The notes beneath the pieces are model-generated. The model searched no databases, had not been told where the DNA came from, and was given only the letters and a program-made list of their open reading frames with translations. Shown piece by piece: positions 12,785-24,648 of a DNA stretch of 64,000 bases (its first letter is position 1; each line of letters opens with the position of its first letter). The position numbers and the translations under genes are program-made. Location of the stretch: contig NC_066592.1 in assembly GCF_905475345.1 (NCBI RefSeq), forward strand, positions 8,173,501 through 8,237,500, given 5' to 3'. This DNA comes from Vespula vulgaris (lineage: Eukaryota > Arthropoda > Insecta > Hymenoptera > Vespidae).

Positions 12785-12790
12785 TCTCTG
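12732..12790. repeat. (CT)n microsatellite
   Basis: A long CT run passing into TTTC-type units. Confidence 0.95.
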
Positions 12791-14340
12791 TCTTTCTTTC
12801 TCTCCCCGTGAGCATCTCCTCCCCTTTGAATATATGTGCAATAGGTACATATGTATCCACATACACGAAAGTATCTTACCTATGTGTATTTGAAAGTGTG
12901 TACGTTCTCATATATAGATTATTCCCTATGTATTATAGGAGAATGTATATAGCTACAATACATGCGCATCGTTCCGAGAGGCACATAGCCAGAGGAGCTT
13001 TACGCAAGGGCATGTAACACCGAGGGTTAAGAACGTTCGTGTTGGTACACGCATACGGTTACACAAATATAGACGGTCGCGTGCTCACAACACGGACATG
13101 CATGCACTTCTTCGCACTCGCGAATGCAAGGTATGCATTTAGTACGGGGCGTTCCACGTCAAATCGGCGAGCATCACCCTTTTGTTGGAACGACGATCTC
13201 TCCTGTAATCTGGTCGTTAAGCTCTTTAGCCTGAAACGGATAAGACGTGGTGCGTGGCGTGTGCCGCTTTGTCGTCCCGCTACAAAACGATTTCGCGATC
13301 ATTTATACACGTTTTATATACGCATACAAACGTACCGATCCGGTTGGATCTAAATAATAAGGTGGGTCTTGTGACTTTGGGACTGAGTAAACTGTGAGGT
13401 AAGAAAAAGAGAGAGATACTTGGACCGAGCAAGATAAAAGTCCAAAACGTGTTTGACGATTTCTTGCTTTCTATCGTAATACCAACGTGGAACAAGATTA
13501 CATGTTAGAATCTTTATTAATTGTTCGCATAGGTATCGTTTTTCTAATCGTGCTTTTTTTTTCTCCTTTGTTTCTTCTTCTTCTTCTTTTTTCTATGAAA
13601 AATCGCGTGTCCGTAGAATGACTCGGATAAACAAGAAGAAGAGTAACACGATGAGAAGGTTGAGTAAGGTTGATAAGTAGCTCGATTCGAAGAGAAAAAT
13701 AATATGAAACTGCGTAAAAGTACCTTAGCGTGTGTTCCAATTTTGTCTTCGTTTACTTTAGGGTGATGTCCTCCGCACCTACCGTTTCGACCTTCTACCA
13801 CGTCACGTGGGCCGAACCCACCACTTGCATGTATCCCCCGTGTCCGTGTCTTCGGAAAGTTCCATTCTCCAAATTTTTCGATCTTTCATTGCTCAGACGC
13901 ATCGTGAAAAATAATGATGTTGTATTCGACGGTAGAGATTAATCCTTTTGAGAAACCTTATAAATATATCAATACGTGGAAACAAATGATTACCACGGTG
14001 ATATTAAGGTTTAGGAATAAGAACGAAGGAATAAGAACGTTCCAAAAAAAAGAAAGAAAAAGAAAGAAAAAAGAAAAATGAAGGTATACCCTCGTCACAG
14101 ATGTCATTATCATTTCTCACGGTACATACCGCGTCCGCGGGTAAGCGAGTGGGGTAGGAAAGTGGGAGACACAAGGACAGGTTTCCACATTTTTTATGAG
14201 TGCAACTATTCAGATCAGGCCTAAATTAATTCCTAAGTACGCTGGTCGTTAACGATCGCAGAAAAAAGAAAATTAATAAACTTCTTCCTTTTTTCGTTTT
14301 TCTTTTTTCTTATTCTTTTCTTTTTTTATTATTATTTCCT

Positions 14341-14376
<36 letters not shown>

Positions 14377-14479
14377 CCATTCGCAAACGGGAGATAAAGC
14401 CACAGTAGGAATCCTCTCTCAATCTCAGTTACACTCTAGCCTATTCTCTCACGTCTCATGTTAGTGCATTTGCGTGCAT

Positions 14480-14660
14480 GTCATTTTTAGCTGTCGGTCT
14501 TTTCTATCATCGTGGCGCCCGCAGCTAGCTAGAGAGAAGCGCTTCGCGAAGCGCCTCGTTCCGCGCGAGTGCCGACGATCCGGCGCTAATCCGCTTGGTC
14601 GCCAGGGCGACACGAGGATCCGTCAAAGCGAACACGTCGGCTACCTTTTGAGGCGTATCC
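14480..14660. promoter_or_regulatory. CpG-rich island with two palindromes
   Basis: Contains the perfect 16-bp palindrome GCGCTTCGCGAAGCGC at 14539-14554 and GTCGCC-AG-GGCGAC at 14598-14611 within complex GC-rich DNA. No ORF with recognisable product overlaps it. It could be a promoter, a non-coding first exon or an insulator-like element. Confidence 0.3.
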
Positions 14661-14699
14661 TCCCGCTTTCCACTCTACACAACCCCTCCCCTTTACCCC

Positions 14700-14750
14700 C
14701 TTATACTACTACTACTATACTACTATACTACTATACTACTACTACTATTC
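14700..14750. repeat. (ACT)n imperfect repeat
   Basis: ACTACT units with ACTATACT interruptions. Confidence 0.8.
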
Positions 14751-15181
14751 TACCTGACACCACCACTTCAGTTTCTTTATCGTGCGTTAGTCGTTCGGTC
14801 TTTCTCTGTTTACTGAGCATTCCTTTCTATTTCCTCGTTTACCTTTAAATACCTTCCCTAATATTCTAATATCCTATCGTTGATCAGTAATACATCAAAA
14901 TCTAAGTTAATCGATCATTCGAATCTTGAACAATCTTCGAGGTTCTTCCTGGAGAACGTAGAACGTCACAAACTCTCTTCGTTTTCACAGATCTAACAGA
15001 AAGATCCTGATCGTTGATTAACCTTTAAGAAGTTGATACGAAATGAAAGAAGAAGAAGTAGGATTCGTCGACCGAGTTCTTCTTGTTTCTTAATCGTGGC
15101 TGCCGTAGGACTCTCGCAATAGCCCGAAGCATTAAACGCGAATAGTACCGCTGGAAGATAGGCGAAATTCTCTGCGTTCTC

Positions 15182-15218
<37 letters not shown>

Positions 15219-15299
15219 CCCCTTCTCTCTTTTTCTATTTTTTCCTCCCACTCTCCTCCTTCACCGTACCCCTCCCACCCTAGTTCTCGTACTTTTTTT

Positions 15300-15456
15300 G
15301 CCTTCTCTTCTAGAATCGTGCACGGCTCGAAACTGGACAATTTCATTGCCGGTTACTACTAGGAGCACCTTGGCCATGGCGAAGAGTTGCTACGGGCAAC
15401 CCTGCGCGACGATTGGACAAGTATTGTCCACGGGAGAACGGTGGAACGAACGAGGA

Positions 15457-15518
<62 letters not shown>

Positions 15519-15680
15519 CTGGAAAGGGGGTGGGTGGTGGTTCCGGGGGATGGGTGCAGGCCGTCGGAGTCGTGCGCACCCTGTGCCAGGAGCTCCACGT
15601 CGGGGAAAAATTCAATCCCCCGGTTAAAGGGGATGACGCGCTCTCCAGGGCCGTATACGGTCTAGGCGATAATTTTCGCG
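15300..15680. promoter_or_regulatory. CpG-rich islands with RFX X-box-like palindrome, split by a GA tract
   Basis: GTTGCTACGGGCAAC at 15386-15400 is an imperfect palindrome very close to the RFX X-box GTTRCCNNGGYAAC. TTGGACAAGTATTGTCC near 15414-15430 is a second inverted motif. A (GA)n tract at 15459-15520 separates this from another CpG-rich stretch (15540-15680). The + frame across 15540-15690 is open and reads as ordinary protein, but it continues the repeat translation and is not called a gene. Confidence 0.35.
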
Positions 15681-15725
15681 AGAGAGCCACCCACTCTCTA
15701 TCTCTTTCTTTCTCTTTCTTCGCAT

Positions 15726-15850
15726 CCTTCCTTCCTTCCTTCCTTCCTTCCTTCTTCCTTCCTTATTCCTTCCTTCCTTCCTTCCTTCTTCCTTCCTTCC
15801 TTCTTCCTTCCTACCTTCCTTCCTTCCTTCTTTCTTTCTTTCTTTCTTTC
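15726..15850. repeat. (CCTT)n/(CTTT)n tetranucleotide repeat
   Basis: CCTT units with regular TTCTTCC interruptions pass into CTTT units near 15829. Confidence 0.95.
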
Positions 15851-17684
15851 TCCTACCCAGCGCATCACATTCGAGCGAAGGAATGAATGGGCCGACCTCT
15901 TTCTATCCCGCGACTTCCAAGACAAGAACCGTATCTTCTGACTCGGGCCACGCGTGCAAGATAAACGATTGGTCCATACGGTTGATCTAAAGTCGTCGAT
16001 CATTGTTAATTTTCGACTATTGTGTTAGAGGTCGGGATAAATAGTCTCATTACGTCGTGTATTTAACGTCACGTCTTTCGATTGTATTCAATTAGTTTTA
16101 ATTTTTTTTCCTCGATGAAGGATCGGTTATAATTATATCTTTTCTTTTTTTTTTTTTTAGCAAAAGACGCTCGTTTTCGTTCTCGTTTTCGTTTTGTTCG
16201 CGATTATTCGATCGCGTCGATAGGGGTAGGTGGATGTATGTAAAAAGAAAGAAAGAAATATTCGAACGTCGGTCGAAAGTTCATCGCGTGATCATCGACG
16301 TCGAAAGAAAAATCTGCTTGATTTCCTTGATCTCGTTTCTTTCTTTCTTTCTTTCTTTCTTTCAATTTTTCTTCTTTTTTTTCTTTCCTTTGTCTTTCTT
16401 TTTTTTTTCTTTTTCTCTTTTAATATTTACTCCTCGCTATTCTCATCCTTTGTGCTCTGGCGCAGAACTATGCGGAATTTCAACGTGCAGCCCTCTTACG
16501 ACAGTAAAACGAACGAGCAAGCAAGTTTACGATGCTCTTGGCTTCAGGGTCGGACACTGACGAGCACCTGGGGTAAATCCAGAGGGTGGTTCAAGGGGGT
16601 TAATTTCCAACGTCGTCGCTTAATTCACGATGTTGTCCCGGTGACATCGTTTCGCCGTTGTGTTTCCACCAATCCTTCGCGAACGTTTCAAATCCTTACG
16701 AACTTTCTAATTGCGATTAGCGTTTGAATTTAAAAATGGATCCTATTAAAATTGATTCGATCAATCGAATCGTCGAATTAACGACGTGGCTTATAAATAT
16801 TTTCGTACGTACGAAAGAAACGTTCGAACGAATAAATGAGAGAAGATATTTTTTTTTTTTTGGATATGGTATTAAAAAAAAGAAACAAAAATACAGAGAG
16901 ACAGAGAAAAATCTGACGAGAAAGATTGCATTGGAAATGTAGGCCTCCACCTTCTCGTTTTCCCTCGCACTTCTTCTTCTTCTTCCTTCTCTTCATTTCG
17001 TTCAGCAGCATCTTCTGCCTTTTCTTTTCCTCTCAATCTCCCACTTTCAAATTGCATCGAGATTCATCCCTCTTTTCTCTACGAGCTCAAAGTCTCCCCT
17101 CGACTCGTCTCGGCCTAGCTTAACTTCCTTCCTTCCTTTCTTCCTTCCTCTGTTTCTTTTTCTCTCTTTCTCCCTTTACGAAACAAATCCATTGGCGCCA
17201 AACAACTGCGTCCACGCATCGAAAGATACCGTAGCTAGCTAGAGCTTATCGACACTGGTAAACAAGAACGACTTTTCCCGCTTACAATATTGACCGAATG
17301 CGAGAAACCAGTTTATGAGAAGCTCGGACAAAAAATCATTAATGTCCTCGGGATGGGAGCTCATTCGCTTCCTTCCCGTCTTGGGGTGGGGGGAAAGGAA
17401 AAAATGAAGAAAAAAAAAAAGAAAATAAAAAAGACGAAGAAAAAATCCCCCAGAAAAAAGCTCTCTCTTTTTCTTTTTCTTTCTTTCTCTTTCTCTTTCT
17501 CTTTTTCTTTCGTTCTCTCTATCTATCTCTCTCGGTCCCACATCCAAGCGCGTAGGGACGCTGTCTCCTCGCCGCGCGCGCGCTACGAAAAGCAAGAACG
17601 TCGCTCGAAACTGGTTTACAAGTCGCGTTCGCGCGCACCGTTGCGGCCACACGCTCGCTTGGAATTTTCGTTTCGAGAAATGCC

Positions 17685-17760
17685 GAACGAACGAACGAAC
17701 GAACGAATGAACGAACGAACGAACGAAGGAATGAAGGAAAGAACGAATGAACGTATGTAC
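17685..17760. repeat. (CGAA)n tetranucleotide repeat
   Basis: CGAA units with occasional TGAA, same unit family as the GTTC tract at 44367 on the opposite strand. Confidence 0.9.
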
Positions 17761-18186
17761 GTAACTACCTACAAAAATCGTTAATGGACATTGAAAATCG
17801 AAGAATTACTGTACGAAGATTCTTTGACTGAATTGATTTACGAAATAGGAGAAGAAGAAGAAGAAGAAGAAGAAGAAGAAATAGAAAGCGAATGAAAAAT
17901 AGAACGATGATAAAAATCGGAACGATATAGTTTTATCCGAGGCTAGATCAAATATCAAATGGTTATTATAGAGATTACACGATTACTATTGACTATACAG
18001 AGCAAAAGTTGTCTTATGAGAGGCTTTTCTCATGGAGATCATTGTCCTGGTAACGTCTCTTCTCGACGAGTAGTCTCCGGTGGCACGAGCGAACGAGAGA
18101 AAGAGAGAAATGGGAGACATGGTTAGTTCGGGACAAAAAGTGTGGTAAGGAGAGGACGCGGTAGGAGATGGAGGAGTAGGAGAGGG

Positions 18187-18188
<2 letters not shown>

Positions 18189-18233
<45 letters not shown>

Positions 18234-18270
18234 AGGAGGAGGAGGAGGAGGAAGAGAAGGAGAAGGAGAG
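18189..18270. repeat. (GA)n-(GGA)n compound tract
   Basis: About 20 GA units directly followed by GGA/GAA units. Confidence 0.95.
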
Positions 18271-18581
18271 CTCTGGTGATCCCAAGCGCGCGAGGATCAT
18301 CGCCCCAGTTACGTCCTTCTTCCAGTAACCTTGCATATCTTCTTACCACCTTCGATTCTAGCTTCAAACTCGAATACTCGAGAACGCAACAACCGGGGCC
18401 CGAGAGAGTTGCATCTGGGGGCCCCGTTGCCCGTAGGCAAAAATCGTACCAGTCTGAAAAAAGGAGTCGCGAGCGGGTTGGGAGGTGGGAAGAATAAAAG
18501 TGAACGAAAGAAAAGGTCGACGGCTGGGTAGGAAAAGGGACGGCTGGAGAACGAAGAGAGGAGCGAAGAGAGAAAGGTGGG

Positions 18582-18584
<3 letters not shown>

Positions 18585-18613
<29 letters not shown>

Positions 18614-18672
18614 GGTGGTGGTGGTGGTGTGGTGGTGGTGGTGGTAGTGGTGGTGATGGTAGTGGTGGTGAG
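18585..18672. repeat. (GTA/GGT)n trinucleotide tract
   Basis: Starts with GTA units and continues as GGT with scattered GTA and GAT. Confidence 0.95.
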
Positions 18673-18722
18673 GGACGGCGGAGAGACACACGCTGCAAAC
18701 AATGGCAGCGCGTGCACGGACA

Positions 18723-18776
<54 letters not shown>

Positions 18777-19145
18777 TTCTCTCTCATCGTACTCTCGCGT
18801 CTTTCCGTCTCTCTTTCTTTCTCTCGCACACGCCAGAGGGACACCAACGAGCGGAGCTCGAGTAAAAGAGAAAGAGAGAGAGAGCGGACAAGAGGGAAGA
18901 GGAAGGAGGAGAGGAAGCGAGAGATACGAGAGAAGGATAGCGATGGAGAGACGGGAAGGGGTGGAACAGGTTCCAGGCAGAGCGGTGGGTGGGGTTGCCG
19001 GAGGGTGCGGGGATCGGAGCTGGAACGAAGGGGGTAGGAGAGGGAAGAACTGGAATCCTGAGTAGCAACGGCGTAGCCGCGAACCAACGAACCTGGGCTC
19101 AACCTTAAAGCGATGGATCACTTTTGATCTCGTCGAACGGCGAGA

Positions 19146-19163
19146 TGCTGGCTGGCTGGCTGG

Positions 19164-19194
<31 letters not shown>

Positions 19195-19240
19195 ATGGCT
19201 GGCTGGCTGGATGGCTGCATGGCTGCATGGCTGATGGCTC
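19146..19240. repeat. (GGCT)n tetranucleotide repeat
   Basis: GGCT units with GGAT and GCAT variants. The same unit reappears at 39718-39750. Confidence 0.95.
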
Positions 19241-20269
19241 GTGGCTCGTGGCTACCGGTACCTACACCTTCTTCCTTAGGTTGGACATGAGAGTGAAGAG
19301 GAAAGAGGGGAGGGATCTACGAACGGCTTCTCCGAAGAGACTCGGGATTCTTCCCGAACGATTGGAGACGACCTCTCCTGAATAACGTTAATCTTACGAT
19401 GTACGGACGTTTTCGGATGTCTCGCCTCAGTGGTAGGTCTTGTTCGATCTTTTCTTTCTTTCCTTCTTTTTTATTTTGTTATTTTCTTTTTTTTTTTTTT
19501 TACAACACTTTCAAGATCTCCGATTCTACCGACACCTTTACACAAACGATAAATAAAAAATCGTCGACAGGAAAGAGCGACCTGTTAATTTGTGTTTTAA
19601 CATTTGGAAACGTTGTCTCCTCGAATGTTATGATCTTTTAAATAGAGACGTTCGATCATCAACGAAATACAAAATAAAAACTCGTTTCACGAAGCTCGTA
19701 GTTCTTCCCTCAAATAGATCGTTTCTTTCTTCCTCCTTCTTCACCTTCGTTCCTCCTTCCCGTCTTGTTTCGATATCCTATTGAATCGGAAATCTACGAT
19801 TGATCGTTTTACGCGTTCCCTCTTCCTTGTCCCTCCCCTCTCGCACCCACTAGAAAACCTGTTTGCTAATCCAGTCTCCTTCGGAAGCTCGTAATTCAAA
19901 GACGTGCTTGGGGCTTCCATAATCGCGTGCCACGAGATTGAGCTATTTTTCTTCGAAACTTCTTGAATTCCTAGCGATGATCCGTCAATGAGTCCGGCGA
20001 TCTTCCGATATGAACCGGGCGATATAGAATTAAAGCTAAAATATTGGTATCCCAATCGCTTCTTCTAAAGGCTATAAACGGAAATAGTTGTACTAAGTAA
20101 GTAAGTAGGAAGTATTTCAATAATGGATCACACGGTTAGGATCAGTTTGTGTATAAAGGAACGATACCCATCCTTGCAAGACTTTACGATCAGTTCTAGC
20201 TCGTGTGTCTATATATATAATCTTTGTTTGAAAAATTTCTCTTCTTTTTATTCGATCGATGATTATTCG

Positions 20270-20720
20270 TAATGGCGGATAACGGTTGGCGCTTAATAAA
20301 CGACTGCTAAGTCAGGCAAACGTGTACTTAGCTAGGTTAGTCGAAAAGATGTTAACGAAGGCGTGTTATATCGTTCGACGCAAACCCACACGGATAACGA
20401 ACATACTATAATCGTGCGCTCGTGTAGACCTAAGTGAGTTGACGAGTTTGCATATATGCTAGAGTGCGTTTGCGCTGATAGTGTGCGTAGCAGGCGTTCA
20501 GCACGAGTAGAGTAAAAAGCATATCGTCCTCGGTAATTAATGTTGCAGTCTCGTATACCGGGGACTTCATGGAAATGCTAATTCTTTGTAGACATTGTTT
20601 ATAGTTTGATTTATGCTCTATGATTACACGGGCAACAACAAGCTTCCCTTCGGCGTAATATTTAACCGTTATACATGACGTTCGATTCTCAATTCTCCTT
20701 TAAGTTCTCTCGCTGGTTTC
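20270..20720. promoter_or_regulatory. Candidate enhancer: long repeat-free island with POU, Sox and homeodomain sites
   Basis: About 450 bp without microsatellites, unusual here. It holds TAATTA at 20534-20539, a perfect octamer-type POU site ATGCTAAT at 20575-20582, a Sox-type ACATTGTT at 20592-20599 only 9 nt later, and TTTGCATATATGC near 20448. POU and Sox factors often bind paired sites in neural enhancers; enhancer function is inferred. Confidence 0.35.
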
Positions 20721-22373
20721 TCGTTAATCGAGTGAAACTGCTCTCCTTTCTCCTTGAACGAAAGAAGGAAGAGTAGTTCGTGTCGGTTATGTTTTTATAG
20801 ATCTCGAACTATTCCGCATCGCAGGGATATCTCGTTCGTCCCTGGCGAGATTCGAACGATTTCTCGAGACACTGTGAAGGTGCTTGAAGTTTCGATAGAG
20901 AGAACGAGGGATCCTTTCTCTCTCTCTCTCTCTCTCTCATATACATACACACACGTTCTTTTTCTCTTCCCCTCTCTCTTAATTTTTTTCCCTTATATAT
21001 ATATATTTTTTTTTTTACAACGTTAAAACCGAATTTAGAATTTTGCCTTGGAGAACTTTTGCGTCGACCTAGATTTTAGAAAAGAAGAAAAAGAAAAAGA
21101 AAAAGGGTCTTGGTCCAAAGCGGGCGCGCATTGCCTTTTCAAACCATTCATACTTTCTCTAAGAGCAGCAATTAGGGAAGCGAGCATTCGCTAATACGCG
21201 GACATAATAAAAATGCGATAATGGTAATAAGGGTAACGTAGGCAATGTAGGAGGAAGTTCGCGGTTGGAATCGCAAAGACCGTTTGGCACACCACCGGAA
21301 ATTCGTGGATCGAGAGAAAAATTTCTTCCATTGGTGGGAGAAAACTGAAAGGTCATTCCGGCTTTATTTCCTTTGAGCGGGTTCCTCAAAGACGTAGTCG
21401 TCGAGAGAGGGAGAGAAAGTGGGAGAGAGGGAGGTTGAAAGAAGGAGAGGACAGAGAGAGAGACAGTGTGTCTAGCACAAAGTCAACGGTAGATTGAAGA
21501 AATATTGTCCGCGGGGACAACTCCCTCGCTTTTGCCGAACCCTATGCCTTACAACTAAATTAGCCCTTAATAGTAGGAAAGGGTCGATCGTTCGTTGTGT
21601 ACCGGACGAAGGACGATTATTTTCTAGACGCTTTGACGCTTCCCTCGTCATTCGACACTTCTTATTTATTTTATTGATACCTATATGTTAAAAGCGATTT
21701 CTTAGAGGTCGATCATTAAACGTATATGTAGGTAGTATGTATATGTAGCTAGTAGGGATAACCTCTTTTATCTCCAAAAAAAAAAAAGAAAAAAAAAATA
21801 TCGGCTAGGTATCGGTTGAGTGTTGGCAAAATCGTATTCCCAGTGGGACTCGACGATATCTCGTCGTGAACTTGGCTATCCTTTTCTCTTTGTCTTTTTC
21901 GTTTCTTCGTCTCAAGGGAGAAAAACGCATGATCGGTAAGAATGCAATAGAAAACTAAGGTGTTTTTTTTTCTTTTGTCATTTTTTTTTCGTCTTTTAAT
22001 TATTTCTTTTTTTTTTTTTTCTTTTTTTATGTCCTTATTCTTCCGTGTATCCCTTAACGTCGGTTTTACCGATCGACCGACCAACCGACCGATCAACCGA
22101 CCGACCAAACTCCTTCCCCTCTTAGTGTCAAAGCCCCTTACGAGTTGAGCCCCGCTTCTCTCTTGCCGCTTCTCTCAGTTACTTGACGCTGTGGCGCGGC
22201 AAATCGGTCGTTCTTATAGAGAGACAGGAAGAAATGGAAGAAGACAAGAGGAAGAACAGAACTGAGGACGACAAGATCGGCGACGATGTCGAGGATGTCG
22301 AAAGCAGCGCGTTGACCGTTAAAGGGATGGCTTTCGGCGGGGGTGTTGGAGAGGTAAAGAGAAGGATTGGAGG

Positions 22374-22496
22374 TGGAGGTGGAGGTGGTGGTGATGGTGA
22401 TGGTGGTAGTAGTGGTGGTGGTGGTGGTGGTGGTGGTGGTGATGGTGGTGGTGGTGGTGGTGGTGGTGGCGATGGTGTTGGTGGTGGTAGTGGGTA
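22374..22496. repeat. (GGT)n tract with GAT/GGC variants, about 120 bp
   Basis: A long trinucleotide tract. Apparent poly-Gly, poly-Val and poly-His frames on both strands are by-products. Confidence 0.95.
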
Positions 22497-22718
22497 GTTT
22501 GATCGTATGGTACCACGATGTATTTAATCTGCAGGCCGCTATATGGTCTTGGTTATTCATGGTGGTCGGGTGATGGGGTTCTGGTGGGGGAATGGTGTAC
22601 CGCCACGAAGGGTGGTGGTATGGGGTGGGGGCGAGATATTGATCAAAACCTACCCTGGCACCAACCCCCGCCCTCCCTCTTGTCCCATCCGACTCCCCCA
22701 CGGTACTCCTACCCAACC

Positions 22719-22721
<3 letters not shown>

Positions 22722-22780
<59 letters not shown>
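22722..22780. repeat. (CT)n microsatellite
   Basis: About 29 CT units. Confidence 0.95.
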
Positions 22781-22784
<4 letters not shown>

Positions 22785-23185
22785 CTCCCTCATCCTCCCT
22801 CCAGTCCCGCCCGAGCGCAGACAGTGGTTCTCCGCTTCGATCCTTCTCTTCTTTATCTTCTCACGAAAGTTCATTTTCTTCTTAGCCTTATTGCAGATTT
22901 TTCTTTAGTTTCTAAGCTTCTGTCTAACTTCGACGTGGCTAGAGCACGAATTTGAATATCTCTAATTCACGTTTCAAAGTTAGAAATCGATAAGTCATTA
23001 CGTAGCTTCTCCGAACGTTGATAGTTTCTAATCTAGTAGCAAGAACGGCGTTCTGGAGTTCCAAGTTTCGGGAAATCCAGTCCCGTAGGTTGTCGATAAA
23101 TATTGACTAACGGATGTTAAATCCACTATGGGGTGGGGAGAATGTGGGAAGAGAGAGGGAGCGAAGTAGGGGGAGGGGTTTGACG

Positions 23186-23220
23186 GGCATGGGTATGGGC
23201 ATGGGCATGGGCATGGGCAG
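23186..23220. repeat. (GGGCAT)n hexanucleotide repeat
   Basis: About five GGGCAT units with one GGGTAT. Confidence 0.85.
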
Positions 23221-23319
23221 AGACAGGAGCAGGAGTAAGGGGGTGAATTAATATTGGTGTTTTCTTCGGATGCGAGTTCCCATTGCGGCATTACCGTGAA
23301 TCAAAATAGTAAAGCGTTG

Positions 23320-23540
23320 GCCGAGCTAAAACGCGTGATCGATTCGACCTGTATCGCGTCGTACGGGTAGCTTTATAGTTCTGTCATACGGAGGTGTGGT
23401 TTAAATGCTTGTACCGGGAATATTGATTGTGACAGGTAGAAACATTCGTTACGATTCTCGTACGCTCATTACGCTAAGGCAAGATCTTTCGTTATGCTCC
23501 AGTGAAGTATCATAAGGCATAACGTCTTATCGTTTCATTA
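23320..23540. promoter_or_regulatory. Candidate regulatory island with Exd/Hth-like composite site
   Basis: TGATTGTGACAGG at 23424-23436 joins a PBX/Exd-type TGATTG with a MEIS/Hth-type TGACAG, as seen in Hox cofactor composite sites. The surroundings are complex and CpG-bearing. Function is inferred. Confidence 0.3.
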
Positions 23541-23801
23541 TAATTCCCATATTTCAATCATCTATATGACTTTATTTTCATTCATGATCCTGATCTCTCA
23601 AGGGAATGCACCTGTGGAAATGTCATAGACTTTATACAAAGTGTACACGTATGATCTCAGAGAAAGAGAAAGAGAAAGAGAAAGAGAGAGAGATCTTGCC
23701 AGAGGAGAGAGCGTTTCACTTAGACGCTTTAACGTTTTCTAATTCGCGTTTAGATATTCTCTGTTTTTACTCGTTCTCTTTTATCTCTTTCTTTCTTTTT
23801 T

Positions 23802-23841
<40 letters not shown>

Positions 23842-24346
23842 TCCATTCCTGAAATGGTTTTTTCGCAGAGCAAAGGCCGAGTAGTAGATTTACGATTAAC
23901 GTGATCCAACCCCGTTTTGTTTCCTACTTTTCCTTCTCATTCTTTTACTCTTCAACCTTCGTCCTCTTTACCATCTCCTCCTCTTCCTACTCTTTTCCTA
24001 CCCCTTCGACTATCTTCTTCACCCTCTTTCGTGCAAGAATATCCGCGAAGAGAAACGCGTAGTCGCGTTGAGAAGACTTCGCGTACGGATGCTCTCGGTG
24101 CTCGTCTCATTTTCATAAGATTAACTTTAAAGACGCCCACGTCTTCCAATAACTTTCTTCTTGCATAAAATCACGTTGTACTATAATGCTAACCATAGTC
24201 GTGCGAGCTCCAAAGGCTTTTGGAGTTTACACGATATAGTTTTCTTTCTTTTTCTTTTCTTTTCTTTTTCTTCTTTTTTCGTTTTTCAAATACTTGTCTG
24301 TGAAATAGGTTAATCACCTAATAAGTTTTACGTATGCACATGTTAT

Positions 24347-24468
24347 CATTATTATTATTATTATTGTTGTTGTTATTATTTTTATTTTTATTATCATTAT
24401 CATTATAATTTTATTATTATTATTATTATTATTATATTATTATTATTATTATTACTACTATCTTTCGT
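24347..24468. repeat. (ATT)n compound tract
   Basis: ATT units with GTT and ATC variants over about 120 bp. Confidence 0.9.
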
Positions 24469-24590
24469 ATTTCATCTTTGCCGCATATTTATATGAGCAA
24501 GTTTATAACGAGCAGCCAATAATTACGTCATCGACGAATAATTATATTTATTGCGCTTAAATTACAATTAAGATTCTACAATGTATAACG

Positions 24591-24591
<1 letters not shown>

Positions 24592-24648
<57 letters not shown>
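24592..24648. repeat. (TA)n microsatellite
   Basis: About 28 uninterrupted AT units. Confidence 0.95.

Larger units (their letters stand above)
8581..14479. other. No gene seen; repeats alternating with short complex islands
   Basis: Main contents are (TA)n at 9577-9593, (GA)n at 9771-9798, a TTC/T tract at 10225-10305, (GA)n at 10551-10637, (CT)n at 10983-11052, (GGT/GGC)n at 11143-11215, (CT)n at 11395-11466 and 11739-11797, (GA)n at 12333-12377, (CT)n at 12732-12790 and 14346-14373. Between them are complex islands at 10370-10480 and 11222-11390. Other ORFs, such as 13041-13353 and 12105-12335, carry no recognisable domain. Confidence 0.6.
15851..20269. other. No gene seen; simple repeats and unique DNA
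   Basis: Contents include (TTTC)n at 16338-16364, A/T-rich tracts at 16850-16900 and 17400-17520, (CGAA)n at 17685-17760, (AGA)n at 17849-17882, (GA)n then (GGA)n at 18189-18270, (GTA/GGT)n at 18585-18672, (CT)n at 18724-18772 and (GGCT)n at 19146-19240. A repeat-free stretch at 18290-18480 and another at 19700-20260 show nothing recognisable. The 200-300 residue minus-strand ORFs across 18014-19220 are repeat translations. Confidence 0.6.

Noticed and set aside
15540..15690. Open frame with protein-like residues (KFNPPVKGDDALSRAVYGLG)
   Set aside because: The frame is entered from a GA repeat and leaves into CCTT repeats; no start, acceptor or homology.
18309..19220. 303-residue open frame on -
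   Set aside because: Translation of GGCT, GA, GGT and CT repeats; several overlapping frames are equally open.
20152..20192. TATAAA followed by TCAGTT
   Set aside because: The spacing is 40 nt, too long for a TATA/initiator pair.
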